This document shows, piece after piece, positions 1 through 7,513 of a stretch of DNA of 64,000 nt. The position numbers and the translations under genes were made by a program. Positions within the stretch are counted from its first letter, which is position 1. Every line of letters starts with the position of its first letter. The notes below the pieces were generated by a model. That model searched no databases and was not told where the DNA came from. It worked only from the letters and a program-made list of their open reading frames with translations. The stretch is from Candidatus Amulumruptor caecigallinarius (GTDB lineage Bacteria; Bacteroidota; Bacteroidia; Bacteroidales; Muribaculaceae), in assembly GCA_023665605.1 (NCBI GenBank), contig JAMPDP010000005.1, positions 1-64,000 on the forward strand. Reading direction: 5' to 3'.

Positions 1-1153
1 TGAAGTAATCCACAAGGCTCACGGCATTCTCCACCGACACAAGGTCAATCTCCGATTTGTCGGCCTCACCGCAAGCCCAACGCGCCAACTGGAGTATAAG
101 ACAGAAACGGATGGCGTGGAAATCGAATTTGTTGAACACTCCTTTGAGAGAGTCATTCTCCTCGCGGTTGCAGTCGTCGGTATTGTCGCGCTGCCACTCA
201 TAGAGCCGTGCCTTTGCCTCCGGCGTGAAAGATAGCACGGTCGGCACTACCAATCCGTTTTCATCGGTTTCGTATGGCATATCCACAAGCCTTTGGATAA
301 TCTCAGCCCAAGCAGCCTCGATGTCGAACGACGGCTCTTTGTCGCTCCATGCCTGCTTGTCCTGATTGCTGGCTATGGCAAAGAGAAGACGGTCGATGAA
401 GCCGTTGGAACTACGACTGCCCTGCGCCAACTCATTGAGTATGCCGTTCTGGATAGTGCCGATAACCGAAATGAACGGCCGGCTGATATAGACGGAGTCT
501 TTCGCCCCCTTTCGGTCGGAGAAGATGGGGTTGGCGTTGTAGAGCTTCAGCCAATACTCCTCGTCAGAGCCACAGTTGTATCGGTTGAAGTTCTTGAACC
601 ATCCCGCAAGTTCATCATTCCACATGCAGATGCCACGCAGATTATGGGAGTGTATAAGCAGCATGGCCTCCGGCGTAGCGTCGGATATGAGGAAACGTTT
701 CCTTACAGGCTGGACGGGGTGCGCCACAGTCCTTTCTTTCATCGGCAGCTCGCATTGGCGGTTATACTCCGCAAGTTCTTTTGTGTAGGCATTGTGGGCG
801 ATGCCGTCGATGTCGGAGAAGGGACGGATGGCGAAGTTCAGCGGATGCGACTTGCAAGCGCCGGGACGGCCGACGAGAGCCATGAACAGAATCGCGCTCT
901 CGTCCCATTTCCCCTTCAGCCGGGCGAAATGAGTGTTGCCGATGCCCAAACCGAGAGCCACAAGCATGGCCCCGGCAAGGTAATCCACCGGATAGCCGTA
1001 GCAGTCGTTTGCCTCACGGATGATACGCTGGATCTTCATCGGCATTGCACTGAGAGGAAAGTCTCCGCCCTTGATACTCACAGCCAAGTTCACTGCCTTG
1101 CCGAGAACCATCATCGGGTCGATACCCTTTGGTTTTGAATTGTTCGCTTCCAT
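1..1153 (-). CDS. DUF3987 primase/helicase-like protein (C-terminus cut off)
   Basis: An open frame of 384 codons runs from an ATG at 1153 off the left edge without a stop. A Walker A-like stretch GRPGACKS lies at residues 95-102, after VALGLGIGN and ahead of SDATPEA and WNDELAGWF segments typical of DUF3987. This family occurs next to primases in Bacteroides mobile elements and is thought to act as a helicase or ATPase in element replication. It starts 3 bp after the stop of the HTH gene at 1157, so the two are probably co-transcribed. The long plus-strand ORF opposite is a shadow. The family call is fairly secure; the biochemical role is known only by analogy. Confidence 0.75.
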   Translation of the reverse strand, partial: MEANNSKPKGIDPMMVLGKAVNLAVSIKGGDFPLSAMPMKIQRIIREANDCYGYPVDYLAGAMLVALGLGIGNTHFARLKGKWDESAILFMALVGRPGACKSHPLNFAIRPFSDIDGIAHNAYTKELAEYNRQCELPMKERTVAHPVQPVRKRFLISDATPEAMLLIHSHNLRGICMWNDELAGWFKNFNRYNCGSDEEYWLKLYNANPIFSDRKGAKDSVYISRPFISVIGTIQNGILNELAQGSRSSNGFIDRLLFAIASNQDKQAWSDKEPSFDIEAAWAEIIQRLVDMPYETDENGLVVPTVLSFTPEAKARLYEWQRDNTDDCNREENDSLKGVFNKFDFHAIRFCLILQLARWACGEADKSEIDLVSVENAVSLVDYF

Positions 1154-1156
1154 AGG

Positions 1157-1543
1157 CTATCGGGATTTAATGAAGTTGACACGTGTGCCGCGACTGATTT
1201 CGGCTTCCATCTCAGCGAAAGACTTCACAGAAGACTCTCGCTTGAATCCTTTGACATGGGCAACAAGCTCATCCTCGATGAAACGCCACTCCTTTTCATC
1301 CGGATTTTTGTAGGCCGGAATTTTACCTTCCTGTGCGAGTTTATACACAGTTGGCCTTGCCTTGCCAAGAATACGGCAAGCATCGCGCATACCGATGAAT
1401 TTGGTTGACGACTTACTTTTACTTCTCTCGGAGGAGAGTTGAGCTCGAAGCTCCCTCACCTCATTGGCCAATTCTCTTACGAGATTGACCAGCGATGACA
1501 CTGCACCCGGCAGCTCATCGAACGTTAAAACTTTTTGTAACAT
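1157..1543 (-). CDS. Helix-turn-helix DNA-binding protein of the element
   Basis: About 128 residues from the ATG at 1543. The N-terminal half is a predicted coiled coil (LVRELANEVRELRAQL). It is followed by an HTH_17/excisionase-like unit: FIGMRDACRILGKARPTVYK, then a wing with IPAYKN and WRFIEDEL. Such proteins serve as excisionases or small regulators in Bacteroidales elements. A longer frame begins at a TTG at 1582, but the -7-like box at 1580-1587 would put the transcript start near 1575, so I chose the ATG at 1543. Its promoter shares a motif with the integrase promoter. Excisionase versus repressor cannot be decided from sequence. Confidence 0.7.
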   Translation of the reverse strand: MLQKVLTFDELPGAVSSLVNLVRELANEVRELRAQLSSERSKSKSSTKFIGMRDACRILGKARPTVYKLAQEGKIPAYKNPDEKEWRFIEDELVAHVKGFKRESSVKSFAEMEAEISRGTRVNFIKSR

Positions 1544-1579
1544 AAAACTGGCGACTCCACTTTTATATGGAATCGCCAG

Positions 1580-1619
1580 CAAAGTTCGGAAGTGTTTAAA
1601 CGGTGGAATTAGACACCCG
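1580..1619 (-). promoter_or_regulatory. Promoter/operator module upstream of the HTH gene
   Basis: On the minus strand, GAACTTTG (1580-1587) resembles the TAnnTTTG -7 element. Four bases upstream begins a 28-bp motif (1592-1619) that matches 23 of 28 positions of the motif at 4029-4056, which lies at the same distance from the integrase -7 box. The conserved core is GGTGGAATT, flanked by GTG and CAC ends. Repetition at identical spacing argues for a common regulator. Confidence 0.5.
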
Positions 1620-1674
1620 ACAATGTCTCAAATACACTCTGCTTACACCGTGCGTACACCCTAAAATTTATTCA

Positions 1675-2742
1675 TCAATAGCCATAGCAATCATCTTCTA
1701 AAATATTGTCACCAAGGCAATAAGGTTCTAATTCCATATCAGCGAACGCTGCTTCCCTTGCTGAATTGGATTTTTTTGATGATTTTGTTGACTTGGTTTT
1801 CTTCTCAGCGGATTTTGACTCAGATTTTGTCTTTGTCTCTTTTTTTGATGAGAATTTTGCCTTTGCAGATTCTTGTTCGGCAGTTTCCTCCAGATTCGGA
1901 ACGACAAAATTTTCAACGTCTTTATTGAGTTTTATACGTCCTTGTCTCGGATTGCAAGCGAGTTTCCTCTCTATGGAGCAGACTTCGGCATCATTGAAAG
2001 TATGTGGAAACACTCCTTTCAGAAAATGTGCAATATGTAGATTGTATTTCTTGAATGGTTTTGCAATATTCCATCCGAAGTGCATCATCTCCGTAGTGGT
2101 TATGTCATCAGGAAGAGTGATGGCATCAGCCTCGGTATATTTGGGAACATCATTGCAGTTAATGAAATCAGTAACTCTGTCTATGATTTTCTCCACAATA
2201 TCCGGATTAACGAATTCAGACATAGTGTAGCCAACATATTGAATCACGCTTGTTTCTTTTTTCTTCTGACGCTCTTCGTAACGCTTCTTGGCTTCGTCTC
2301 GTCTGCTCCCATAGTCTATCACTATCTTGTCAGGAACAGGAGTTTCGATTTTGACTATTTCGGCAGATGGATGTGTAGTTTGTTCAACCGTTTGCTCGTC
2401 TTTGGATGCTTCTACTTTTCCATCCTCAATCTGTGGATGAACGGTTTCTTGTATTGACTCAACTTCAACAATTGGTTCTTTCTGTTTGAGTCCAAACCAT
2501 TTGAAGATTGTCTCAAAGCCTTCGGCTATCATCATGCCTAATTTCTGGGTCAAGACACCATGCAAGGCAAGATACAGCAAGCCGAAGATTACGATTATGC
2601 CACCAAAGATTAGGTTGGCATTGAAGGCACTGATACCAGCAGTGTCAATAGCTGATTGGCGGGCAAGTGCGGCGAGAATTAGGGCAGCCAGGCCTATCCA
2701 AAGCCATAGCTGCCAATGGTCGGGGATTTGTCCGTTCTTCAT
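1675..2742 (-). CDS. Uncharacterised membrane protein with a Lys-rich tail
   Basis: 355 residues from an ATG. Two hydrophobic segments lie near the N-terminus (about residues 10-28 and 40-65), followed by a long soluble part. Residues 290-325 are dominated by Lys, Ser, Thr and Glu (KKETKTKSESK), and the tail is acidic. I recognise no domain. A single-pass hairpin in the inner membrane with a cytoplasmic tail is the likely topology. It lies between the integrase and the HTH gene on the same strand and is AT-rich like the rest of the element. A role in transfer or element maintenance would be a guess. Confidence 0.6.
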   Translation of the reverse strand: MKNGQIPDHWQLWLWIGLAALILAALARQSAIDTAGISAFNANLIFGGIIVIFGLLYLALHGVLTQKLGMMIAEGFETIFKWFGLKQKEPIVEVESIQETVHPQIEDGKVEASKDEQTVEQTTHPSAEIVKIETPVPDKIVIDYGSRRDEAKKRYEERQKKKETSVIQYVGYTMSEFVNPDIVEKIIDRVTDFINCNDVPKYTEADAITLPDDITTTEMMHFGWNIAKPFKKYNLHIAHFLKGVFPHTFNDAEVCSIERKLACNPRQGRIKLNKDVENFVVPNLEETAEQESAKAKFSSKKETKTKSESKSAEKKTKSTKSSKKSNSAREAAFADMELEPYCLGDNILEDDCYGY

Positions 2743-2822
2743 TTTATAATTTTTATGTTTGTAAAGATTTCATCAGATTTTATAACACACAAATATGGGT
2801 TGATGTTCAACGAAACAGATAA

Positions 2823-2847
2823 TGCCACCCGGCTTTGATCGGATGGC
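2823..2847 (-). terminator. Imperfect hairpin downstream of the integrase
   Basis: The arms TGCCAcCCG and CGGaTGGCA pair with one mismatch around an 8-base loop, 27 bp past the integrase stop. There is no clear T-run on either strand, so termination is only a possibility. Confidence 0.25.
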
Positions 2848-2873
2848 ACAATCTTAGATTGAGTCTGAAAAAT

Positions 2874-3983
2874 TTATTTTAGTGAGATAATTTTCGATGC
2901 CTCACGTTTCTTTTCATCGACGACATCAGCGTATATCATCGTGTTCTTGATGCTACGGTGCGTCAGCATCTTGCTTATTGTCAGCACATCTACACCATTT
3001 GCGGCAAGTAGGGTAGCGTAACTGTGTCGCATGGAGTGGAATGTTATCTTACGGGTTATGCCAGCTGATTTCAGCCATTCCTTAAGAGGATGGTTAACCA
3101 TGTGGCGTTTAAGACCCTTGAATACCAGACCTTCTGACCGTTCTCCACATAAAGCGAGAGTTTCATCGCTGATGGGCAGGTTGGTCTCTTCCTCTGTCTT
3201 CTCAGTACACATACGGATAACATATCCGCTATCCTGACACATCTGAATATGCTCCCACTCAAGTTGCAGAATATCACTGATTCTCAAACCAGTCATACAA
3301 CTGAACAGAGTTGCTTGTTTTAGAACCGGTATCTTGCAAGGTGTCTCGACGAGTAATTTAATCTCCGATAATGTGAGGTACTCCTTTTTCACTTCCTTCC
3401 ATTCAATCTTGTCAAGGAAGTCATTGAGATTTTCTCTGAGATAACGCTCCTGATATGCCATTTTCAGCAGGGCACGGAATGTTGACCAGTATCCGGCGGC
3501 TGAATTATGACTGATGTTTCTTCCTTTGCCATTGTTGCGTTGCCGTTTGGCAGAAAGGAGATAGGCGCGGAAACCGTTGCAGAAATCGACTGTAAGATCG
3601 TTGAATCTGCACTTGCCATTGCAATAGATATTGAAATGGCGATAGACACAGTCCCATTTCTCATATTTCTCACGACATTTGCGTTTGAAGTAGTCAAGGA
3701 AGTCCATACGGAGTTTGTCCTTGTCGAGGAAGTCAAACTTCTCGTTGAGCAACTGCTCAAAGCGACGGCAACGGATGGCTTCAGCCTTTTCTTCCATTGA
3801 GGCGTTGAACTGTTTCTCTCGCTCATTCTTGGGCGTGGCATAGATGTAGATGCCGAGTGTCTCACGGCGGCTCATACGGTTGGTATGAGGGTTGCGGATA
3901 GCAGGATAGAAGTCGAGGTAGAGCGATATGCGTCCACCTGAGATGGCCTTCTTGCGAAGGAAAACTTTAGTGCATGTATTCAT
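2874..3983 (-). CDS. int: Tyrosine recombinase / integrase
   Basis: 369 residues from an ATG. The layout is that of Bacteroidales element integrases: an N-terminal arm-binding domain (about 1-80), a SAM-like core-binding domain (about 100-200) and a C-terminal catalytic domain. Catalytic residues are visible in order: Arg in TGLRISD, His and Arg in HSMRHSYATLL, His in LTHRSIKNT, and the nucleophile Tyr in MIYADV. It would catalyse integration and excision of the element. A -7-like TACCTTTG box lies 34-41 bp upstream, with an operator-like palindrome beyond it. It is the second gene in from the mnmE junction and appears intact. Confidence 0.93.
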   Translation of the reverse strand: MNTCTKVFLRKKAISGGRISLYLDFYPAIRNPHTNRMSRRETLGIYIYATPKNEREKQFNASMEEKAEAIRCRRFEQLLNEKFDFLDKDKLRMDFLDYFKRKCREKYEKWDCVYRHFNIYCNGKCRFNDLTVDFCNGFRAYLLSAKRQRNNGKGRNISHNSAAGYWSTFRALLKMAYQERYLRENLNDFLDKIEWKEVKKEYLTLSEIKLLVETPCKIPVLKQATLFSCMTGLRISDILQLEWEHIQMCQDSGYVIRMCTEKTEEETNLPISDETLALCGERSEGLVFKGLKRHMVNHPLKEWLKSAGITRKITFHSMRHSYATLLAANGVDVLTISKMLTHRSIKNTMIYADVVDEKKREASKIISLK

Positions 3984-4016
3984 ACGCAGTTGGTGTTTAA
4001 ATTTATGATTTTACGG

Positions 4017-4056
4017 CAAAGGTAGCGGGTGCTTCAATGGTGGAATTGAACACCCG
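4017..4056 (-). promoter_or_regulatory. Integrase promoter with overlapping palindromic motif
   Basis: On the minus strand, TACCTTTG (4017-4024) fits the TAnnTTTG element. No TTTG lies at the usual -33 distance; a 28-bp motif (4029-4056) with palindromic core TTCAAT-N6-ATTGAA occupies that place instead. The motif recurs at 1592-1619, also 4 bp from its -7 box. A promoter that needs an activator, or is blocked by a repressor, would look like this. Confidence 0.55.
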
Positions 4057-4061
4057 GATAA

Positions 4062-4090
4062 TGCAGGTGTACACCCTTCGTACACCTGCA
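4062..4090. repeat. Perfect 11-bp inverted repeat
   Basis: TGCAGGTGTAC (4062-4072) and its exact reverse complement (4080-4090) are separated by 7 bases, between the integrase promoter module and the stop of the four-HTH gene (4100). It could terminate the upstream gene or be a recombinase or regulator site. There is no T-run, which weakens the terminator reading. Confidence 0.6.
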
Positions 4091-4099
4091 ATACACCCA

Positions 4100-4987
4100 T
4101 CAAATCGATGGTGGAGCAAACAGATTATCAAGCTCTTGCTTTGAAATTTTAATTATTCTGCCAACTTTTATCTTTGTTATGTTGTAGGTCTTTATATAGT
4201 GGTAAAGTTGGTCGCGTGTCATGTCGAAATGTGCCATTGCCTCTGCCATAGTGTAGTATTCCGGCTCTACTGGAAAGGCTGTGCCTTTAGCTATGTCAAA
4301 ATGCCTTTTTGAATAGAATGTTTTGCTTCCTTCTTTCTTCTTTGGAATCCGTTCTTTGGAGACGAAACAGTATATAGCTGACAGTGTCATTCCATAGTCC
4401 TTTTGTATTTCTTCTGTAGTGTACCATTCGGTTATGTCTTCAGCCGGCTTTTGCGTGGCAAAGTAGCGGTCAACATGAGATTTGCTCCATATTGTCTTGC
4501 CACGGCTCTGAGTTCTTGGCCACTTCTCACGCTTGGCAATCTCATATAAGCCCGAATTGGAGATGCCATATTTCTCCTGTATTTCCTTTGAGGTGTAGAA
4601 TTCCGTAATGGCTGCTTTCTCTTTTGCCGGTCGCAACTCATACTGATGAGAGCCATCAAAAAGAAAATTGAGACATTCCCTGCGGATAAGAGTTTTGCCC
4701 TTGAACTGGAAGCAAGGAATAGAATTTGCCGCCAGATAATTGTAGATGCTCCGGCGGCTGACTCCCAGTAGAGCAGAACACTGGCCGGGAGTAAGGAAAG
4801 GGCTTTCAGTGATATTCTTAGGTTCATTGGCTTTAGCCTGTTCCTTCGCTACATGTTCCTTTCTCTTTGCATACTTGTATGCGTGTTCAGCACAACGCTT
4901 ACAGCAGTAGCGTGTGGTGCATTTGCGAGCGATAAAAGTGTTTCCACACCACTCGCAGGTCTTGGTGATTTCAATCGTGCTACTCAT
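4100..4987 (-). CDS. Zinc-ribbon protein with four tandem HTH units
   Basis: 295 residues from an ATG. The N-terminus has a cysteine cluster (CEWC at 12-15, then CC and C near 28-32) that could bind zinc. Four repeats of an HTH_17/excisionase-like unit follow, each about 45 residues and starting with an aromatic residue plus Thr: FLTPGQCSALLGVS, FYTSKEIQEKYGIS, WYTTEEIQKDYGMT and YYTMAEAMAHFDMT, each followed by a wing ending in a basic and hydrophobic strand. Small excisionases normally carry one such unit. It lies between the attachment end and the integrase, and four 10-bp direct repeats start 42 bp upstream of its start codon. A directionality factor or element repressor is likely; the exact role is inferred. 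Confidence 0.75.
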   Translation of the reverse strand: MSSTIEITKTCEWCGNTFIARKCTTRYCCKRCAEHAYKYAKRKEHVAKEQAKANEPKNITESPFLTPGQCSALLGVSRRSIYNYLAANSIPCFQFKGKTLIRRECLNFLFDGSHQYELRPAKEKAAITEFYTSKEIQEKYGISNSGLYEIAKREKWPRTQSRGKTIWSKSHVDRYFATQKPAEDITEWYTTEEIQKDYGMTLSAIYCFVSKERIPKKKEGSKTFYSKRHFDIAKGTAFPVEPEYYTMAEAMAHFDMTRDQLYHYIKTYNITKIKVGRIIKISKQELDNLFAPPSI

Positions 4988-5028
4988 TCGTTTTACGCTT
5001 TTATTTCTGTTAATTTTCTGTTAAAAGT

Positions 5029-5068
5029 GTGCAAGGGCGTGCAATGGTGTGCAACCGTGTGCAAGTCG
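5029..5068. repeat. Four direct repeats GTGCAA-N4 at 10-bp spacing
   Basis: GTGCAA begins at 5029, 5039, 5049 and 5059, an exact 10-bp period, so all copies face one side of the helix. The array lies between the element-end gene (start 4987) and the 3' end of mnmE (5250). Excisionase and integrase arm sites have this form. No other copy of the four-fold array is seen in the window. Confidence 0.8.
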
Positions 5069-5239
5069 TCCACGACCTTGCGATTGGTTCGGCCTCGGTT
5101 GAGTCATGAGATACAACTGAGGTACAAAAATGGGCGTAAAATCGAGCAAAAACGATTGAAATCGAATACTGCGACAACACAAATGGCACCCCGTAAAGAG
5201 TGCCATATTAATAGATTATGTTATAATTTAATCGTTGTT

Positions 5240-5275
5240 AATAACCGAGTTATTTGCCGATGCAGAAGCGGGTGA
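5240..5275. other. Predicted attachment region at the 3' end of mnmE
   Basis: The conserved last codons of mnmE (Phe-Cys-Ile-Gly-Lys-stop, 5250-5267) adjoin the element. The 3' end of mnmE (trmE) is the known attachment site of Salmonella genomic island 1, so this segment is a natural target. The rest of the gap 4988-5249 shows the GTGCAA array and a small GTCGT/ACGAC hairpin but no gene or tRNA. The crossover point cannot be set without the far end. Confidence 0.45.
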
Positions 5276-6731
5276 AGATGGCGGTTAGTAGGGTGGGGGT
5301 GGTGATGGCGCCGGTGAGGGTGGCTAAGTGGCGGAGGGTGGCGCGGAGGCTTTGTGCTACAAGGTCGGCGGGGATGTTGGCTATTAGGGCTTCGCGGGCT
5401 TCTGCGGCGGAGGACCGGGCTCGGATGAGGCTTTCGTAGTGACGTATGTTGGTTACTGTGACTTCTGAAGGGGCATAGTTGACTTTGGCTATCTCAGACA
5501 ACCTGCGTTTGAGTGCTGCGAGCGTTTGCGGTTCCCGGCTGCTGTATGGTGTGGCTTTTTGTGGAGTCGCGAGTGTTTCAGTCTCTGGGAGGATATGTGG
5601 TGGAGTGGCCGGTTCCGATGTTATGAGAATCTGATGCTCGTGGTTGCTGACGCTCTCTTTGGTGTCGGCTATTAGGTCGTGTTTGCCCAGAAGGGTTATT
5701 ATGGTGGGTGTTGGGTGTGAGGTGTTGAGGAGTTGAATAAGACGTTCGCTGACTTCGCTGGTAAGCTCACGGGTGGCTGTGGGGTCTATGAGCCAGATAA
5801 TGATGGCGGCGTCACGAGCTTTGGCTGCGGCGCGATCTATGCCGAGCTGCTCCACGATGTCGGTGGTGCGACGCAATCCGGCGGTGTCGATAAATCTGAA
5901 GAGTGTCCCGCCAATGAGTGTGGTGCCTTCTATGGTGTCGCGTGTGGTGCCGGGGATGTCGCTGACTATTGCCACGTCATCAGACAGGAGCTGGTTGAGC
6001 AGTGTGGACTTGCCGGCGTTGGGCGTACCGATGATGGCGACGGGAATGCCCTCCTTTACGGCCACTCCGGTGGCGTAGCTTTCGGTGAGTGTGTCAATTT
6101 CGTGGATGATTTCTTCGGCAAGTGCAATAAGCTGTTGACGCGATGCAAACTCAACATCTTCTTCGCTGAAATCAAGTTCCAGTTCAAGCAGGGAGGCCAG
6201 TTCAAGCAGTCTGTCATGCAGTGAGTGGATGCGGGCTGAAAAAGCTCCTTTAAGTTGTGATTGAGCCAGCTTGTGCTGGGCTGCAGTGTCGGCCGCAATC
6301 ACATCGGCTACCCCTTCGGCTTGAGTGAGGTCAAGGCGCCCGTTGATGAAGGCGCGCCGGGTAAATTCTCCCGGTTCTGCCATGCGTGCGCCGGCATGAA
6401 TGAGTGCTTTCAGAGCCTCACGCTGGATGTATGGTGAGCCGTGGAGGCTCAGCTCCACGGTGTCCTCTCCGGTATATGAGCGCGGAGAGCGAAATACCGT
6501 GGCCATACATTGATCCAGTTCGGTTCCGTCAGTGTCTATGATGGCTCCAAGATGAGCTGTGTGACTCTCAACCTCTGACAGAGGTTTGCCTCGCCAGATA
6601 CTGTCAGTCACTGTTACTGCTGCCGGTCCGCTGATGCGCACCACCGCTATGCCCCCGCGACCCGGAGGTGTGGAGATGGCGCAGATGGTGTCTGCTGCTG
6701 TGTCGGATGGGTTCAATGCAATCGGCTCCAT
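5250..6731 (-). CDS. mnmE: tRNA modification GTPase MnmE
   Basis: 493 residues. With MnmG it installs the 5-carboxymethylaminomethyl group on wobble uridine 34 of tRNAs. The N-terminal tetrahydrofolate-binding domain (CAISTPPGRGGIAVVRISG) is followed by the helical domain and an inserted G domain: G1 GTPNAGKST (235-243), G2/G3 DIPGTTRDT and DTAGLR (282-287). The C-terminus FCIGK carries the cysteine needed for modification. The usual NKxD G4 motif reads GKHD (349-352), and a loose linker of about 50 residues follows. The start overlaps the nuclease gene by 19 bp. The 3' end abuts the mobile element but the reading frame is intact. Confidence 0.96.
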   Translation of the reverse strand: MEPIALNPSDTAADTICAISTPPGRGGIAVVRISGPAAVTVTDSIWRGKPLSEVESHTAHLGAIIDTDGTELDQCMATVFRSPRSYTGEDTVELSLHGSPYIQREALKALIHAGARMAEPGEFTRRAFINGRLDLTQAEGVADVIAADTAAQHKLAQSQLKGAFSARIHSLHDRLLELASLLELELDFSEEDVEFASRQQLIALAEEIIHEIDTLTESYATGVAVKEGIPVAIIGTPNAGKSTLLNQLLSDDVAIVSDIPGTTRDTIEGTTLIGGTLFRFIDTAGLRRTTDIVEQLGIDRAAAKARDAAIIIWLIDPTATRELTSEVSERLIQLLNTSHPTPTIITLLGKHDLIADTKESVSNHEHQILITSEPATPPHILPETETLATPQKATPYSSREPQTLAALKRRLSEIAKVNYAPSEVTVTNIRHYESLIRARSSAAEAREALIANIPADLVAQSLRATLRHLATLTGAITTPTLLTAIFTRFCIGK

Positions 6732-7504
6732 CTGTTGAAGTTACATTGCGACTCCAGCACGGTCTCTATGCTGTCAGGGAGCGCGGCGAAGAAGTCGTAG
6801 CCCGTTAGACTCTCCACGCTGTCAATGGTGACAGCACAGTGCTGGACGCCCCCTTCCACATATGCGTTGGGCATCAGGAAGCCGATACCTTGCGGAGGGT
6901 TTGCGTACGGCGACACTACTACCTTGAAAAAACGTGCCGGAACTTCCACGTGTGTCCGGCCGATGTGAGCCAGCGGGGTGTCGCCGGGTACCGGGCCTGT
7001 GACTATATATACGATACTGTCTGCTTCGGCACGCTGCCGACATTTCTGTTCCAGTGTGTTCCAAGCCCCACTATTGAGCGACTTCACTTGCGGACACATA
7101 TTGGTCATGTAGAAGCACTCCGTCATGGCCTGTTGGCTCCACTTCATGTCACCGGCGGGAGCCATGTGACCGCGGTCGAAGCCTGTGTGTTTATAATCGT
7201 CGGGTGTGGCGCAGCCGTCCACTGAGGGGTCTGTGGAAAACGAGCCGTTGCGCTTTCCCTTACCGCGCGCTTCCTCGGCCGTCAGCTCCCAAGCCACCCA
7301 GTTGGGCAGGTGTGTATCTTTGTTGAAGCTGAGTGTATATCCCTCATACTCCTTGATTTGTGACGGTATGTCGGAGGGCATCATCACTCTCGTCATGGCA
7401 TCGGAGTCAAGTTGCCCATTGAAGTTGGGGCCGTCATTAAGACAGGTGCGTGCGCTCCAAGCAATGCCAATTGCTACTGCAAGAATTAATAGAAATTTTT
7501 TCAT
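6713..7504 (-). CDS. Exported DNA/RNA non-specific endonuclease
   Basis: 263 residues with an N-terminal signal segment (MKKFLLILAVAIGIAWS). The signature DRGHM (110-114), with catalytic His113, identifies the NucA/NUC1 beta-beta-alpha metal family; the metal-binding Asn lies in the following MTNMCPQ segment. It probably degrades extracellular or periplasmic nucleic acid using magnesium. Its 3' end overlaps the mnmE start and it begins 10 bp after the fdtB stop, so it is likely co-transcribed with the sugar-nucleotide genes although functionally unrelated. Substrate preference is not visible in the sequence. Confidence 0.9.
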   Translation of the reverse strand: MKKFLLILAVAIGIAWSARTCLNDGPNFNGQLDSDAMTRVMMPSDIPSQIKEYEGYTLSFNKDTHLPNWVAWELTAEEARGKGKRNGSFSTDPSVDGCATPDDYKHTGFDRGHMAPAGDMKWSQQAMTECFYMTNMCPQVKSLNSGAWNTLEQKCRQRAEADSIVYIVTGPVPGDTPLAHIGRTHVEVPARFFKVVVSPYANPPQGIGFLMPNAYVEGGVQHCAVTIDSVESLTGYDFFAALPDSIETVLESQCNFNRWSRLH

Positions 7505-7513
7505 TTACAGCCC

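Larger units (their letters stand above)
1..5250. mobile_element. Integrated mobile element, one end only
   Basis: Five minus-strand genes (primase-like, HTH, membrane ORF, tyrosine integrase, multi-HTH) form a compact block that is visibly AT-richer than the housekeeping genes from mnmE onward. The integrase and DNA-binding genes lie at the mnmE side, as is usual for the integration end of Bacteroidales ICEs and mobilizable islands. The other end lies outside the window, so size, cargo and transfer genes are unknown. The boundary at 5250 is inferred from the 3' end of mnmE; no second copy of an attachment core is visible here to fix it. Confidence 0.75.

Noticed and set aside
293..1138. 281-residue plus-strand ORF
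   Set aside because: It lies opposite the DUF3987 gene, has no recognisable protein features, and is a shadow of a real coding frame in GC-rich DNA.
5029..5068. Iteron replication origin
   Set aside because: Four 10-bp repeats next to an integrase and HTH gene fit recombination or regulator sites better; no replication initiator lies beside them.
4988..5249. tRNA gene as attachment site
   Set aside because: No cloverleaf, T-loop sequence or CCA-like end is visible; the mnmE 3' end is the more likely target.
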